Source: Synergistaceae bacterium UBA5560
GTDB taxonomy: Bacteria; Synergistota; Synergistia; Synergistales; Aminiphilaceae
Assembly (NCBI GenBank): GCA_002425685.1
Contig: DIMS01000087.1
Coordinates: 36,535 to 45,225 of the forward strand
Direction: 5' to 3'
DNA length: 8,691 bases
Below, piece by piece: positions 1-6,141 of this stretch (its first letter is position 1; every line of letters begins with the position of its first letter). Made by a program: the position numbers and the translations under genes. The notes beneath the pieces were generated by a model that saw only the letters and a program-made list of their open reading frames with translations, was not told where the DNA came from and did no database searches.

Positions 1-989
1 CCGGTCCCTTCATCCTCAAGGAATATGCCCTGAACGATCACTTCACCCTCGTGGCGAACCCGGACTACTGGGCCGGCAAGGCGAAGATCGACAAGCTCGT
101 GGCGCGCATCGTTCCCGATTCCGAAACGCTCCGCCTCATGTTCCTCACCGGAGAGATCGACATCTTCGACTGTGACCAGGGATTCTCCCAGATCCCCTTC
201 TTCATGGAGGATGCCAAGTGGAAGGACCTGATCCACAGAGGGCCCCGGGTTGGACTGGTCTACATGACCATGAACAACCAGATGAAGCCCTTCGACGATG
301 TGCGGGTTCGCAAGGCTTTCCAGATGGCGGTGGACCGCAAGAAGATCCTCGACACGGTGTACTTCGGCAACGGTATCCTCATTGACGGGATCATTCCCCG
401 GGGACTCGTGGGCTACAACCCCGAGGCGCTGCCCAAGATCGAGTACAATCCCGCGAAGGCGAAGGAACTGCTCGCCGAGGCTGGCTACCCCGACGGCGTG
501 GACGTGACACTCACCCAGGTGACGGGATGGTCGAACCGTTGGGTCCAGATCAACGAACTCTTCCAGCAGATGGTGAAGGACGCGGGCTTCAACGTGAAAC
601 TCGAAGCCGTCGATTCCGCCACCTACTACGCGAAGCGCAAGGAAGGCGGACTCATGGCCTATCCGCAGATCTGGTCCCTCGACACGAACGACCCCGACGG
701 TACCATCTACAACTTCTTCTACAAGGACCGTTCCTTCGGTCGGGCAATCTGCTACAACAACGAGGCGGCCATGAACAAGATCATCGAACTCCGCTTCATG
801 CCCGATCAGGAACAGCGAATGAAGGAGTACAACGAGCTGGAGAAGATCATCGTCCACGACGATGCGGGGTGGCTGCCTCTCTTCTCCGTGGACCATCTCT
901 ACGTGCTGCAGCCCCGGGTGAAGAACTTCGTCGTTCCCTGGAACGGTTGGAGTGACATGTCCTATTATCCGATGGACGTGGAGGACTAG
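1..989 (+). CDS. Family 5 extracellular solute-binding protein (peptide ABC transporter), 3' part
   Basis: This is the C-terminal part of a periplasmic or lipid-anchored binding protein that would deliver peptides (or a related substrate such as nickel) to an ABC importer. The reading frame is already open at base 3 and runs to the TAG at 987-989, giving 328 residues; family members are usually about 500-540, so roughly 190 residues and the signal peptide lie before the window. Visible family hallmarks are GPFILKEY followed by the NPDYW motif, the segment V-R-K-A-F-Q-M-A-V-D-R, then IIPRGLVGYNP and the YNPAKAKELLAEAGYPDG stretch typical of SBP_bac_5 proteins. The GTG at 51 is internal, not the true start, because conserved family sequence continues upstream of it. 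A D-aminopeptidase gene follows after 15 bases, which suggests cotranscription and a dipeptide (DppA/DppE-like) role. Family is confident; substrate is inferred. Confidence 0.93.
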   Translation, partial: GPFILKEYALNDHFTLVANPDYWAGKAKIDKLVARIVPDSETLRLMFLTGEIDIFDCDQGFSQIPFFMEDAKWKDLIHRGPRVGLVYMTMNNQMKPFDDVRVRKAFQMAVDRKKILDTVYFGNGILIDGIIPRGLVGYNPEALPKIEYNPAKAKELLAEAGYPDGVDVTLTQVTGWSNRWVQINELFQQMVKDAGFNVKLEAVDSATYYAKRKEGGLMAYPQIWSLDTNDPDGTIYNFFYKDRSFGRAICYNNEAAMNKIIELRFMPDQEQRMKEYNELEKIIVHDDAGWLPLFSVDHLYVLQPRVKNFVVPWNGWSDMSYYPMDVED

Positions 990-1004
990 GAAGAAGGGAC
1001 ACTC

Positions 1005-1826
1005 GTGAAAGTCTACATCAGTTGTGACATGGAGGGCGCGACGGGAGTCGTTCGGTGGGAACAGGTGGAGCACGACAAGCCGGAATATGAGTTCGGCAGG
1101 GCCATGCAGCTTCACGATCTCCTCGCCGTGGCCGAGGCGGCCCTTGAATGCGGTGCCGACGAGGTGCTGGTGAATGATTCCCATTCGCGGATGATCAATC
1201 TCGACGCACGGCGGATTCCGAAGGGACTTCGCCTCGTGAGCGGTTCTGGAAAGTATCTCAGCATGATGGAGCAGGTGGAGGGTGCCGATCTGGCGTTTTT
1301 CGTCTGCTACCACGCCAAGGCGGGGACGCTCCGGGCCATTCTCGACCACACCATGTCGGGAAACACCTTCGATCTGACGTTGAACGGCGTCTCCGTGGGA
1401 GAACTCGGTTTCAACGCCGCCGTGGCCGGGCATTTCGGTGTTCCGCCGGCGTTGGTCACGGGGGATGCCGCAGTCTGCCGCGAGGCGAAAAGCGTATTCG
1501 GCGACGACGTCACCACCTGTGTCGTCAAGGAGGGTGTGGCAAGGACAAGCGCGGTGCTTCTCCCTCCGGAGGAGACGGCGGCGCTCCTGCGAAAGGCCGT
1601 GGAAGCAGCGATGGCGCGCAGCCGGAAGGCCGTGCCCTATCGTCCGGCCTTTCCGGGCCGCGTGGCGCTCACGGTCTTCAACTGCGCTCAGGCGGATGCC
1701 GCCGCGGGCATTCCCGGCACGATCCGCGAGTCCGGGCGGACCCTGTCCTTCGAGGCTAAGGATGCCGTGGAGGCCTACTGCTGGTTCCGTTCTGCTTTGT
1801 CGCTCGCCGGAACCGTCCCGCGTTAG
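1005..1826 (+). CDS. dppA: D-aminopeptidase, M55 (DppA) family zinc peptidase
   Basis: Predicted cytoplasmic zinc aminopeptidase that removes D-residues, typically D-Ala, from the N-terminus of short peptides. The 273-residue product has the M55 fingerprint: it opens MKVYISCDMEG, giving Asp8 and Glu10; His60 lies in VNDSH, His103 in CYHAKAG and Glu132 in VGELGFN. These match the zinc-binding set of Bacillus subtilis DppA (Asp8, Glu10, His60, His104, Glu133). His114 in LDHTMSG matches the additional active-site histidine. The start is GTG at 1005, supported by the purine-rich AGGAAGAAGGGA at 988-999 and by the usual family N-terminus. It sits 15 bases after a peptide-binding protein gene, echoing the B. 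subtilis dpp operon where dppA accompanies a dipeptide transporter. The likely role is use of D-amino-acid peptides from cell-wall turnover or the environment. Length is normal and no key residue is missing. The gene symbol follows B. subtilis usage, not the E. coli binding protein of the same name. Confidence 0.92.
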   Translation: MKVYISCDMEGATGVVRWEQVEHDKPEYEFGRAMQLHDLLAVAEAALECGADEVLVNDSHSRMINLDARRIPKGLRLVSGSGKYLSMMEQVEGADLAFFVCYHAKAGTLRAILDHTMSGNTFDLTLNGVSVGELGFNAAVAGHFGVPPALVTGDAAVCREAKSVFGDDVTTCVVKEGVARTSAVLLPPEETAALLRKAVEAAMARSRKAVPYRPAFPGRVALTVFNCAQADAAAGIPGTIRESGRTLSFEAKDAVEAYCWFRSALSLAGTVPR

Positions 1827-1894
1827 CGGTACGTTGCCGCATCGGCGGCACGGTGACGGAATGCAGTTGCCGTGCCGACAGAAATGTTCTTCCG

Positions 1895-1926
1895 AAGGAC
1901 GCCGCCCATCCAGGGCCGGCGTCCTT
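1895..1926 (+). terminator. Rho-independent terminator after dppA
   Basis: AAGGACGCCG (1895-1904) pairs perfectly with CGGCGTCCTT (1917-1926) around a 12-base loop, and is followed by the pyrimidine-rich tail CTTCGTTTC. It lies about 70 bases after the dppA stop and would end the binding protein-dppA transcript. A smaller hairpin, TGCCGC-ATCG-GCGGCA, sits at 1835-1850 just after the stop. Read in the other direction the main stem lacks a U-rich tail, so it is a poorer terminator for the convergent AraC gene. Confidence 0.7.
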
Positions 1927-1993
1927 CTTCGTTTCACCGGCTTTGGCTCCGCTTTTTCCGCAGTGTGCCCGAAACGATGGGGGCCCGGTCTTC

Positions 1994-2830
1994 TTACGCT
2001 TTCCGGTATGGGCGGAGTCCCTCCACGTAGCGTCCGGGAGAGATCCCCACGATACGATGGAAGGCCCGGGTGAGGTGGCTCTGATCGCAGAAGCCTACGG
2101 CCGTTGCGGTTTCGGCGATCTCCTTTCCTGAACGGAGCAGTTCCCGAGCCCGTCGGACACGGAACTGCACGAGAAAGGTGTGGGGTGGCATACCGAAGGT
2201 CTCCCGGAATGTGCGCAACAGATACCACCGGCTGGCGTGGGATTCTTCCGCAAGCTCCTCCAGGGAGATGCGTTCGGCATGACGGTTTTCCAGAATTTGC
2301 CGTACTCTTTGAGCCAGGGTCGTTCCGTCCCTGATACGCCTGGGTGATGGTCGGTCCGACGCATGACGGAGAACGAGCCTTGCCAGGCTCCAAGTCAGAA
2401 GAGTCTGGAGTTGCAGAGGCGAAGAGGAAGAATCTTCCAGGAGCCGATGAAGACGGAGAAGTTCGAGGGCGAGTTCATCGTCGAAGAGCACGCATTCCGG
2501 GATAAAAGGGAAGGCCGTTCTCCGTCCGAGTTCCTCCGTGACACGGCAGAGCAGGGAAGGATCGGCGTAGAGCATGCGGTAACGCCAGCCCGTGCGGTCT
2601 CCGGCATGGCCTGTATGGGTTTCCCCGGGGAGGGCGAAGCCGACGCTTCCCCGGGGGGCCACGAAGTGGCTTTTTCTGTAGCGCATGGCGAGGGCGCCTT
2701 CTTCAATGACGCCGAGGGCGAAGGTGTCGTGCGCGTGGGGCGGAAAGGACTGGTCGAGATAGACGGCGCGGAGAAGTTCCACGCCGGGCAGCTCTTCGGA
2801 TGTCCAGAACGTCGCCTCTTCCCGAAACAT
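1994..2830 (-). CDS. AraC-family transcriptional regulator, cupin plus double HTH
   Basis: A 278-residue DNA-binding regulator of standard AraC/XylS length. Residues about 20-80 form an AraC-type cupin ligand pocket (F-P-P-H-A-H-D at 29-35, then the APRGSVGFALPGETHTGH stretch). Residues about 172-270 hold the paired helix-turn-helix domain: first HTH about 188-209 (SLEELAEESHASRWYLLRTF), second about 237-268 with the family signature G-F-C-D-Q-S-H-L-T-R-A-F-H-R and SPGRY. The ATG at 2830 is fixed by an AAAGGAG ribosome binding site at 2840-2846, 9 bases upstream on the minus strand. The ligand cannot be read from the sequence. It is divergent from the B3/4-domain gene and convergent with dppA, so either could be a target. 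A 21-bp-period direct repeat in the divergent region (3050-3082) is a candidate operator. Confidence 0.93.
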   Translation of the reverse strand: MFREEATFWTSEELPGVELLRAVYLDQSFPPHAHDTFALGVIEEGALAMRYRKSHFVAPRGSVGFALPGETHTGHAGDRTGWRYRMLYADPSLLCRVTEELGRRTAFPFIPECVLFDDELALELLRLHRLLEDSSSSPLQLQTLLTWSLARLVLRHASDRPSPRRIRDGTTLAQRVRQILENRHAERISLEELAEESHASRWYLLRTFRETFGMPPHTFLVQFRVRRARELLRSGKEIAETATAVGFCDQSHLTRAFHRIVGISPGRYVEGLRPYRKA

Positions 2831-2839
2831 CTCTCACGT

Positions 2840-2846
2840 CTCCTTT
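2840..2846 (-). promoter_or_regulatory. Ribosome binding site of the AraC-family gene
   Basis: On the minus strand AAAGGAG lies 9 bases before the ATG at 2830. It settles the start of the regulator. Confidence 0.8.
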
Positions 2847-3049
2847 CTCGCCACGGGCTGCCTGCCGTCCGGGATTTGACTGTTCGACCCTGCGCGGAAG
2901 GCACCACCGGATGCGCATCGTCTCTGGAGGGCGAGCAGTTATCTCACCATGGAGCTGTCGCCCGAACACAAAGGGGAACTCCTGGAAAAGTGCGGCTCAT
3001 CGCCGCAGGCGGCCGCCGGACACCATGAAAACCTTTTTGCACAACTTGA

Positions 3050-3082
3050 CGCACACAACTCAAATAAACTCGCACACGACTC
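3050..3082. repeat. Direct repeat with 21-bp period, candidate AraC-type operator
   Basis: CGCACACAACTC at 3050-3061 recurs as CGCACACGACTC at 3071-3082: 11 of 12 bases match and the two starts are exactly 21 bp apart, two helical turns. AraC-family proteins commonly bind paired direct half-sites with this spacing (araI1-araI2 being the model). It lies in the divergent region next to an AraC-family gene, so autoregulation or control of the B3/4-domain gene is plausible but inferred. The word CTCGCACA at 3069-3076 also recurs at 3127-3134. Confidence 0.45.
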
Positions 3083-3166
3083 TGGAAGATTGTTGCGTAC
3101 TCTACCGCCAGGAATCGCGGCGACCGCTCGCACAATGTGACGGGTACAACCACAACCGTGAGGTCG

Positions 3167-3196
3167 TTGTTTCGGGACCGGAATGAGCAATATTGT
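3167..3196 (+). promoter_or_regulatory. Weak sigma-70 promoter candidate for the B3/4-domain gene
   Basis: TTGTTT (3167-3172) and TATTGT (3191-3196) are separated by 18 bp, with 71 bp left before the ATG at 3268. Both hexamers match the consensus only in part, so this is a guess. Confidence 0.25.
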
Positions 3197-3254
3197 ACAA
3201 GCTTTTCCGTGCTCCGTTGTCTATGCTGGAGCACAGTGTTTTTGGAACGAGGAC

Positions 3255-3260
3255 AGGAGG
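3255..3260 (+). promoter_or_regulatory. Ribosome binding site fixing the start of the B3/4-domain gene
   Basis: A perfect AGGAGG lies 7 bases before the ATG at 3268. It favours this start over the TTG at 3193, which would add 25 residues with no family resemblance. Confidence 0.85.
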
Positions 3261-3267
3261 GACGGAC

Positions 3268-3951
3268 ATGTTCGATGTCGATGCGAGTTGGAAAAAGACA
3301 TTTCCCGGAGCGAGCGCGGGTTTTCTCGTGATGCGGGATGTGGAGGACCGGAAGGATGCGCCGGAGATTGTCGCGGCGGCGCGGGCGCTTGAGGAGACAC
3401 TGCGGGGGCGCTATGCGGGAATGGACCGGGCGCGCCTTCGGGAAGAGCCGGTTTTTCGGGAGTACGCGGCATACTACCGGCGTTTCGACAAGCTCTATCA
3501 TGTGCAGCTTCAGGTGGAATCGGTAGTGTTCAAGAACAAAACCGTTCCCTGCGGTTCGTCCCTTGTGGCGGCAATGTTCCTGGGAGAATTGAAAAACGGT
3601 CTGCTCTCCGCGGCGCACGATCTTGACAGGGTGGAGCCCCCTGTAGTCCTTGCCGCGACGGACGGGACGGAGACCATGGACATGCTCGGAGGGAGCAAAA
3701 GCAAGGCACAGCAGATGAAACCCGGGGACATGTGCATGAAGGACCGAGGAGGCATCATTTCCGCCGTGCTCTACGGAGCGGACCAGAGAACTCCCATCGG
3801 GCCCGGCTCGCGGCAGGTGCTCTACACCGTCTATGCGCCCCGGGGAATCGACGAGACACTGACCCGTCGCCACCTGGAGGACATTCGGGACTACGTTCTC
3901 CTTGCCTCTCCCGGAGGACGAGTGGAGTGTCTGCAGGTGGTCCGGGCCTGA
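3268..3951 (+). CDS. Stand-alone B3/4 tRNA-binding/editing-domain protein (PheRS beta-like)
   Basis: A 227-residue protein resembling solo B3/4-domain proteins, which share the fold of the editing domain of phenylalanyl-tRNA synthetase beta but lack the rest of the enzyme. The N-terminus reads as a strand entry (F-P-G-A-S-A-G-F-L-V-M-R-D-V-E-D, 12-27). A helical region with tyrosines follows (about 65-80), then TVPCGSSLVAAMFLGEL (92-108), the family-like LGGSKSKAQQMKPGDM (140-155), and a late segment in which a conserved arginine or glutamine precedes a VYAPRGID turn (188-195). The protein is soluble with no signal peptide. Members are proposed to bind or hydrolyse mis-charged tRNA or free aminoacyl esters, but function is largely unproven. 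The gene stands alone, divergent from an AraC-family regulator, and is followed by a strong hairpin. Domain assignment is by motif memory and should be treated as probable. Confidence 0.72.
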   Translation: MFDVDASWKKTFPGASAGFLVMRDVEDRKDAPEIVAAARALEETLRGRYAGMDRARLREEPVFREYAAYYRRFDKLYHVQLQVESVVFKNKTVPCGSSLVAAMFLGELKNGLLSAAHDLDRVEPPVVLAATDGTETMDMLGGSKSKAQQMKPGDMCMKDRGGIISAVLYGADQRTPIGPGSRQVLYTVYAPRGIDETLTRRHLEDIRDYVLLASPGGRVECLQVVRA

Positions 3952-3970
3952 TCGGAAATGCAGGAGATGC

Positions 3971-4016
3971 GACCCGCCGAGCCCGGGCTTCCTTGAAAGC
4001 CTGGGCCCGGTGGGTC
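3971..4016 (+). terminator. Long hairpin after the B3/4-domain gene (terminator-like, no U-tract)
   Basis: The arms 3971-3990 and 3997-4016 form a 20-bp stem with a 6-base loop (CCTTGA): 17 Watson-Crick pairs, two G-U wobbles and one A-C mismatch when read as plus-strand RNA. On the minus strand the wobbles become mismatches, so the structure is better suited to the plus transcript, which ends 19 bases upstream. No run of T follows, only CTTCTTCC further on. It may be an RNA-stabilising 3' structure or an atypical terminator. Confidence 0.5.
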
Positions 4017-4065
4017 GGGATCCGTGCGCCTTCTTCCAGCGTGCAGGCATCTTTCCCTCCCGGGC

Positions 4066-4092
4066 CGATACGGAACCCCCGGTTCCGTATCG
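4066..4092. terminator. Perfect 12-bp hairpin downstream of the LprI-like gene
   Basis: CGATACGGAACC (4066-4077) and GGTTCCGTATCG (4081-4092) pair without error around a CCC loop. The hairpin lies 21 bases after the stop of the minus-strand LprI-like gene, a normal terminator position. Neither side carries a U-tract, so its use as an intrinsic terminator is uncertain; an operator or mRNA 3'-end stem are alternatives. Confidence 0.45.
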
Positions 4093-4113
4093 AAAGGCGG
4101 CAAAATGCCGAGG

Positions 4114-4941
4114 CTACTGGTTTCGCTGTTCCGACATCCCCGCGTTCTGGAAATCCTCGAGATATACCTGCAACTGTCGTGTTCTCGCCTCGGTCAATCC
4201 AGCCACCCAGTGGAGTTGGAGTCCTTCGTTCTTTTCCGCGTCGTAGAAACTCTTGAGAAAGGCCAGGTGCGCGTCCCGATAGGCGATCCAGGAACGTTGG
4301 GTCGTGCGCAATACGTCCTGCTCCCCTGCTTTGAGTCGTTTGTAGAAGGTCTGATAGATCTCGTTGAGTGCTCCGTCGGCGGTGGCGTGGCGTTTTTGCG
4401 CTTCCGCCACGTCCGTGGGCGGCAGTGTCCAGGAGAGGTCAAGCTGTGCGAGCATGCCCCCGAGCTCCATTGCTCTCTCCCGGGGAATTCCCACGTCAAG
4501 GAGAACGTGCGCCACCTGCCACATGCTTCCCCCCGCCTCGTTCAGAATCGCACCGTACACGGTGTTGCCGAGAAGTCGTTCCTCTTCCCGGAACGCCCGC
4601 CAGGTTTGTTCACTTTTTTCGAAGGCGGGGCGTTTCTTCTTGTCGAGACGGGAGAGAAGTGCCTGTTGGAGACGCTCTTCTTCCGCCGCCCATGCTTCTT
4701 CCGCCTGTCCGGCGCAGGTGATGACCCCCTGCGTCGAGGGATCGGCGTTCATGCAGGTGTCGAGCGCGAGATCGAGCGGGTGGTCGTCTGCGGCGAACGC
4801 TCCCGTGCCCGTCAGAAGGAACAGCAGGAACAGCAGCGGCAGAAAAAGCCGCGGATGGGCGAATTCCTTCATTGCGGAAAAGGCCGTCGTTTCCGTGGGA
4901 TGGTTTTCATGGGATGAAACAGAGTGCTGGGCGTGGGGCAT
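4114..4941 (-). CDS. Exported double LprI-like (DUF1311) domain protein
   Basis: A 275-residue secreted protein. Residues 1-28 are a polar N-terminal extension; 31-50 form the hydrophobic signal core (RLFLPLLFLLFLLTGTGAFA) with likely cleavage after Ala50. The mature part has two copies of the LprI-like/DUF1311 pattern. Copy one, about 60-122, has Cys63 and Cys76 and ends SEQTWRAFREEE. Copy two, about 184-234, has ADGALNEIYQTFYKRL and ends TQRSWIAYRDAH, but has lost the cysteines. Mycobacterial LprI inhibits lysozyme; for most members the role is unknown. The start at 4941 is chosen because GGAGGTGA lies 5 bases upstream. The ATG at 5088 would add 49 residues and the ATG at 4872 lacks a ribosome binding site. 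The extension (residues 5-17) closely resembles the start of the DUF2207 gene at 8253. Domain assignment is probable; lysozyme inhibition here is unproven. Confidence 0.78.
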   Translation of the reverse strand: MPHAQHSVSSHENHPTETTAFSAMKEFAHPRLFLPLLFLLFLLTGTGAFAADDHPLDLALDTCMNADPSTQGVITCAGQAEEAWAAEEERLQQALLSRLDKKKRPAFEKSEQTWRAFREEERLLGNTVYGAILNEAGGSMWQVAHVLLDVGIPRERAMELGGMLAQLDLSWTLPPTDVAEAQKRHATADGALNEIYQTFYKRLKAGEQDVLRTTQRSWIAYRDAHLAFLKSFYDAEKNEGLQLHWVAGLTEARTRQLQVYLEDFQNAGMSEQRNQ

Positions 4942-4946
4942 GTTCG

Positions 4947-4954
4947 TCACCTCC
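4947..4954 (-). promoter_or_regulatory. Ribosome binding site deciding the LprI-like start
   Basis: GGAGGTGA on the minus strand, 5 bases before the ATG at 4941. It means the 23 residues before the internal Met at 4872 are translated, which gives this protein an unusually long polar segment ahead of its signal core. Confidence 0.8.
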
Positions 4955-5084
4955 GTAGTGTCGTTGCGCATCTCTTCCGCAAGTTTTTTCGCATGTACCC
5001 GCGGAGAAAGGATGCGGGGCGTTGCGGACATTCCGAAAAATCCTTCCGTTTGAGGAACGTCGGGTTTGAGAGAAAGGGAAAGGT

Positions 5085-5101
5085 CCATTCCGCGAATCGG
5101 T
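5085..5101 (-). promoter_or_regulatory. Shared leader element, copy 1 (upstream of the LprI-like gene)
   Basis: On the minus strand ACCGATTCGCGGAATGG, 144 bases before the start at 4941. It matches 15 of 17 bases with the element at 8369-8385, upstream of the DUF2207 gene. A second match, CCCGACGT, follows 20 bases after this copy and 22 bases after the other. Function is unknown; a promoter part, an operator or an RNA leader motif are possible. Confidence 0.4.
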
Positions 5102-5123
5102 CATTCCTTTCCAGGACCGTGCT

Positions 5124-5888
5124 TCAGTCGAAAATGGCCTTGCGGTAGAGCATGCTCACCACCTTGCCTTTCTCGAGGTAGAAGAGAAGTTCTTCCCGGT
5201 TCAGTAGATACTGGAGCATTGTGGCGTCTCCCGCGAAAGGTTCTCCGAGGCGGTCCCGGATCTCTTCCGCCGGGGTGCCCTGGAGAACGCCGCCGAAATC
5301 CATCCAGCCTCCGGCGATTTCGAGAAAGCGCAGGCGGTCCCGGCCGCGGTAGTTCCAGAACACCGCGTTGTGTCCGTGATAGGCGAGGGAGATGGAGGTG
5401 ATGGCCACATTCCAGTCGGCCAGTTCCAGGGTGTCCACCTCTGCCTGGTCCGGCTTGCCGAAACGTTTTTCCATCATGGCCCGGTTGACGCCGAAGTCGT
5501 TTCGAATGCGTCGAAAAAGACGAGAGAGAGCGTCTCCCTCGGGGAGGAGACGGAGATATTTCCCGTAAATCCAGCCTTCGCCGTATTTTTCACTCACCGT
5601 GAGGTACCAGGCATACTCCTCGCCGGTGTGACGAACGTCGATCACGAGCAGCTCGCCTGCGTCCATGTCGTCGGTGAACTGGCCGAGGAGCGGTCCCTTC
5701 GCCGAAGGTTCACCCCGGAGATTGACCCGCTTTCCCTGGAGCTCCGCCCCCAGCGGCCAGGTGCGCACGTTCTCCAGCGCTTCTCTCGACGGCGTGTCAC
5801 TCTCCGCAAGAACACAACCCGCAAAGACGAAAAGCAACAGGAGAACTCCTCCGAAAGGACACCCTGTCCTCCGAACGATTCGAAACAT
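5124..5888 (-). CDS. Exported SH3-domain protein with SmpA/OmlA-like C-terminal repeats
   Basis: A 254-residue exported protein. Residues 1-28 are a signal peptide with basic start (MFRIVRRTG) and hydrophobic core; cleavage may follow VLA at 28. Cys25 in VFAGC could instead be lipidated, although Phe at the -3 position is unusual for a lipobox. Residues about 51-114 are a bacterial SH3 domain: G-K-R-V-N-L-R-G-E-P-S, LLGQF, then a WYLTV strand and GWIYGKYL. Such domains often bind cell-wall peptides. Residues about 134-150 (MMEKRFGKPDQ) and 202-218 (GTPAEEIRDRLGEP), each followed by aromatic beta strands, resemble two small SmpA/OmlA-like units; this is tentative. The ATG at 5888 has GGAGGTGA 6 bases upstream. 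It lies between two other exported or membrane protein genes on the same strand, 182 and 253 bp away, so it probably has its own promoter. Confidence 0.82.
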   Translation of the reverse strand: MFRIVRRTGCPFGGVLLLLFVFAGCVLAESDTPSREALENVRTWPLGAELQGKRVNLRGEPSAKGPLLGQFTDDMDAGELLVIDVRHTGEEYAWYLTVSEKYGEGWIYGKYLRLLPEGDALSRLFRRIRNDFGVNRAMMEKRFGKPDQAEVDTLELADWNVAITSISLAYHGHNAVFWNYRGRDRLRFLEIAGGWMDFGGVLQGTPAEEIRDRLGEPFAGDATMLQYLLNREELLFYLEKGKVVSMLYRKAIFD

Positions 5889-5972
5889 TGCGGTTCACCT
5901 CCCTCCTGTTCGAAGTTTACCCGTGTTTTCCATGCCGTGCCACGGTTTTTTGCCGCGTACCCTTCGCGTAAT

Positions 5973-6002
5973 CTGTTCCGATCGATATGCGTACAGGAAC
6001 AG
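5973..6002. promoter_or_regulatory. Inverted repeat, operator-like
   Basis: CTGTTCC at 5973-5979 is mirrored by GGAACAG at 5996-6002, 16 bp between arms. It lies 85-114 bp upstream of the SH3-domain gene start, a reasonable place for a regulator site; the factor is unknown. Confidence 0.35.
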
Positions 6003-6070
6003 GCGACTACTTCGCGTGGACGAGGAGGAATGTCCTCTTCTCGGAAGTGAGCAATCCCTTGCCGACGCCG

Positions 6071-6082
6071 AGAACATGTTCT
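6071..6082. promoter_or_regulatory. Perfect 12-bp palindrome AGAACATGTTCT
   Basis: Self-complementary over all 12 bases, 183 bp upstream of the SH3-domain gene start and 60 bp beyond the DUF2207 stop. It resembles a dimeric repressor site but does not fit the Bacillus LexA box, which needs four bases between GAAC and GTTC. Confidence 0.35.
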
Positions 6083-6141
6083 GATTGCACGCCTCCTGAC
6101 AAGGACATGCGGTATGCTCCACAGCGGCACTTTTTCTTCCT

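Larger units (their letters stand above)
2831..3267. other. Divergent intergenic regulatory region
   Basis: This 437-bp stretch between the divergent AraC-family and B3/4-domain genes contains no convincing gene. The part from about 3025 to 3240 is more AT-rich than its surroundings and rich in CACA-type words, which suits a promoter and operator region. It holds a direct repeat at 3050-3082, the small palindrome CACAATGTG at 3131-3139, a tandem ACAACC pair at 3146-3157, and a weak plus-strand promoter candidate at 3167-3196. I found no confident minus-strand promoter for the AraC gene. Confidence 0.6.
5889..6141. other. Leader region of the SH3-domain gene with inverted repeats
   Basis: This 253-bp gap follows the DUF2207 stop and precedes the SH3-domain gene. 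It carries the inverted repeat CTGTTCC-N16-GGAACAG (5973-5979 and 5996-6002) and the perfect 12-bp palindrome AGAACATGTTCT (6071-6082). No clear terminator follows the DUF2207 gene and no confident -10/-35 pair was found, so readthrough from DUF2207 cannot be excluded. Confidence 0.5.

Noticed and set aside
2363..3028. A 221-codon plus-strand open frame opposite the AraC-family gene
   Set aside because: It mirrors the conserved AraC-family coding sequence and lacks a ribosome binding site.
2949..3140. A possible 63-residue small gene in the divergent region
   Set aside because: No ribosome binding site before the ATG, no hydrophobic or known motif, and it overlaps the candidate operator repeat.
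2944..4050. A 368-codon minus-strand open frame opposite the B3/4-domain gene
   Set aside because: It is antisense to a gene with a perfect ribosome binding site and family motifs. Its composition (Arg/His/Pro-rich) is typical of GC-rich shadow frames, and it has no recognisable domain.
4024..4917. A 297-codon plus-strand open frame opposite the LprI-like gene
   Set aside because: It is antisense to a gene with a clear signal peptide and repeated domain; no motif was seen in it.
5926..5943. Sigma-54 promoter, from TGGCACG on the minus strand
   Set aside because: The required GC of the -12 element is absent at the correct distance (GGAA is found instead).
6071..6082. LexA (SOS) box
   Set aside because: The half-sites GAAC and GTTC are 2 bp apart, whereas the Bacillus-type box has 4 bp; also no SOS gene lies nearby.
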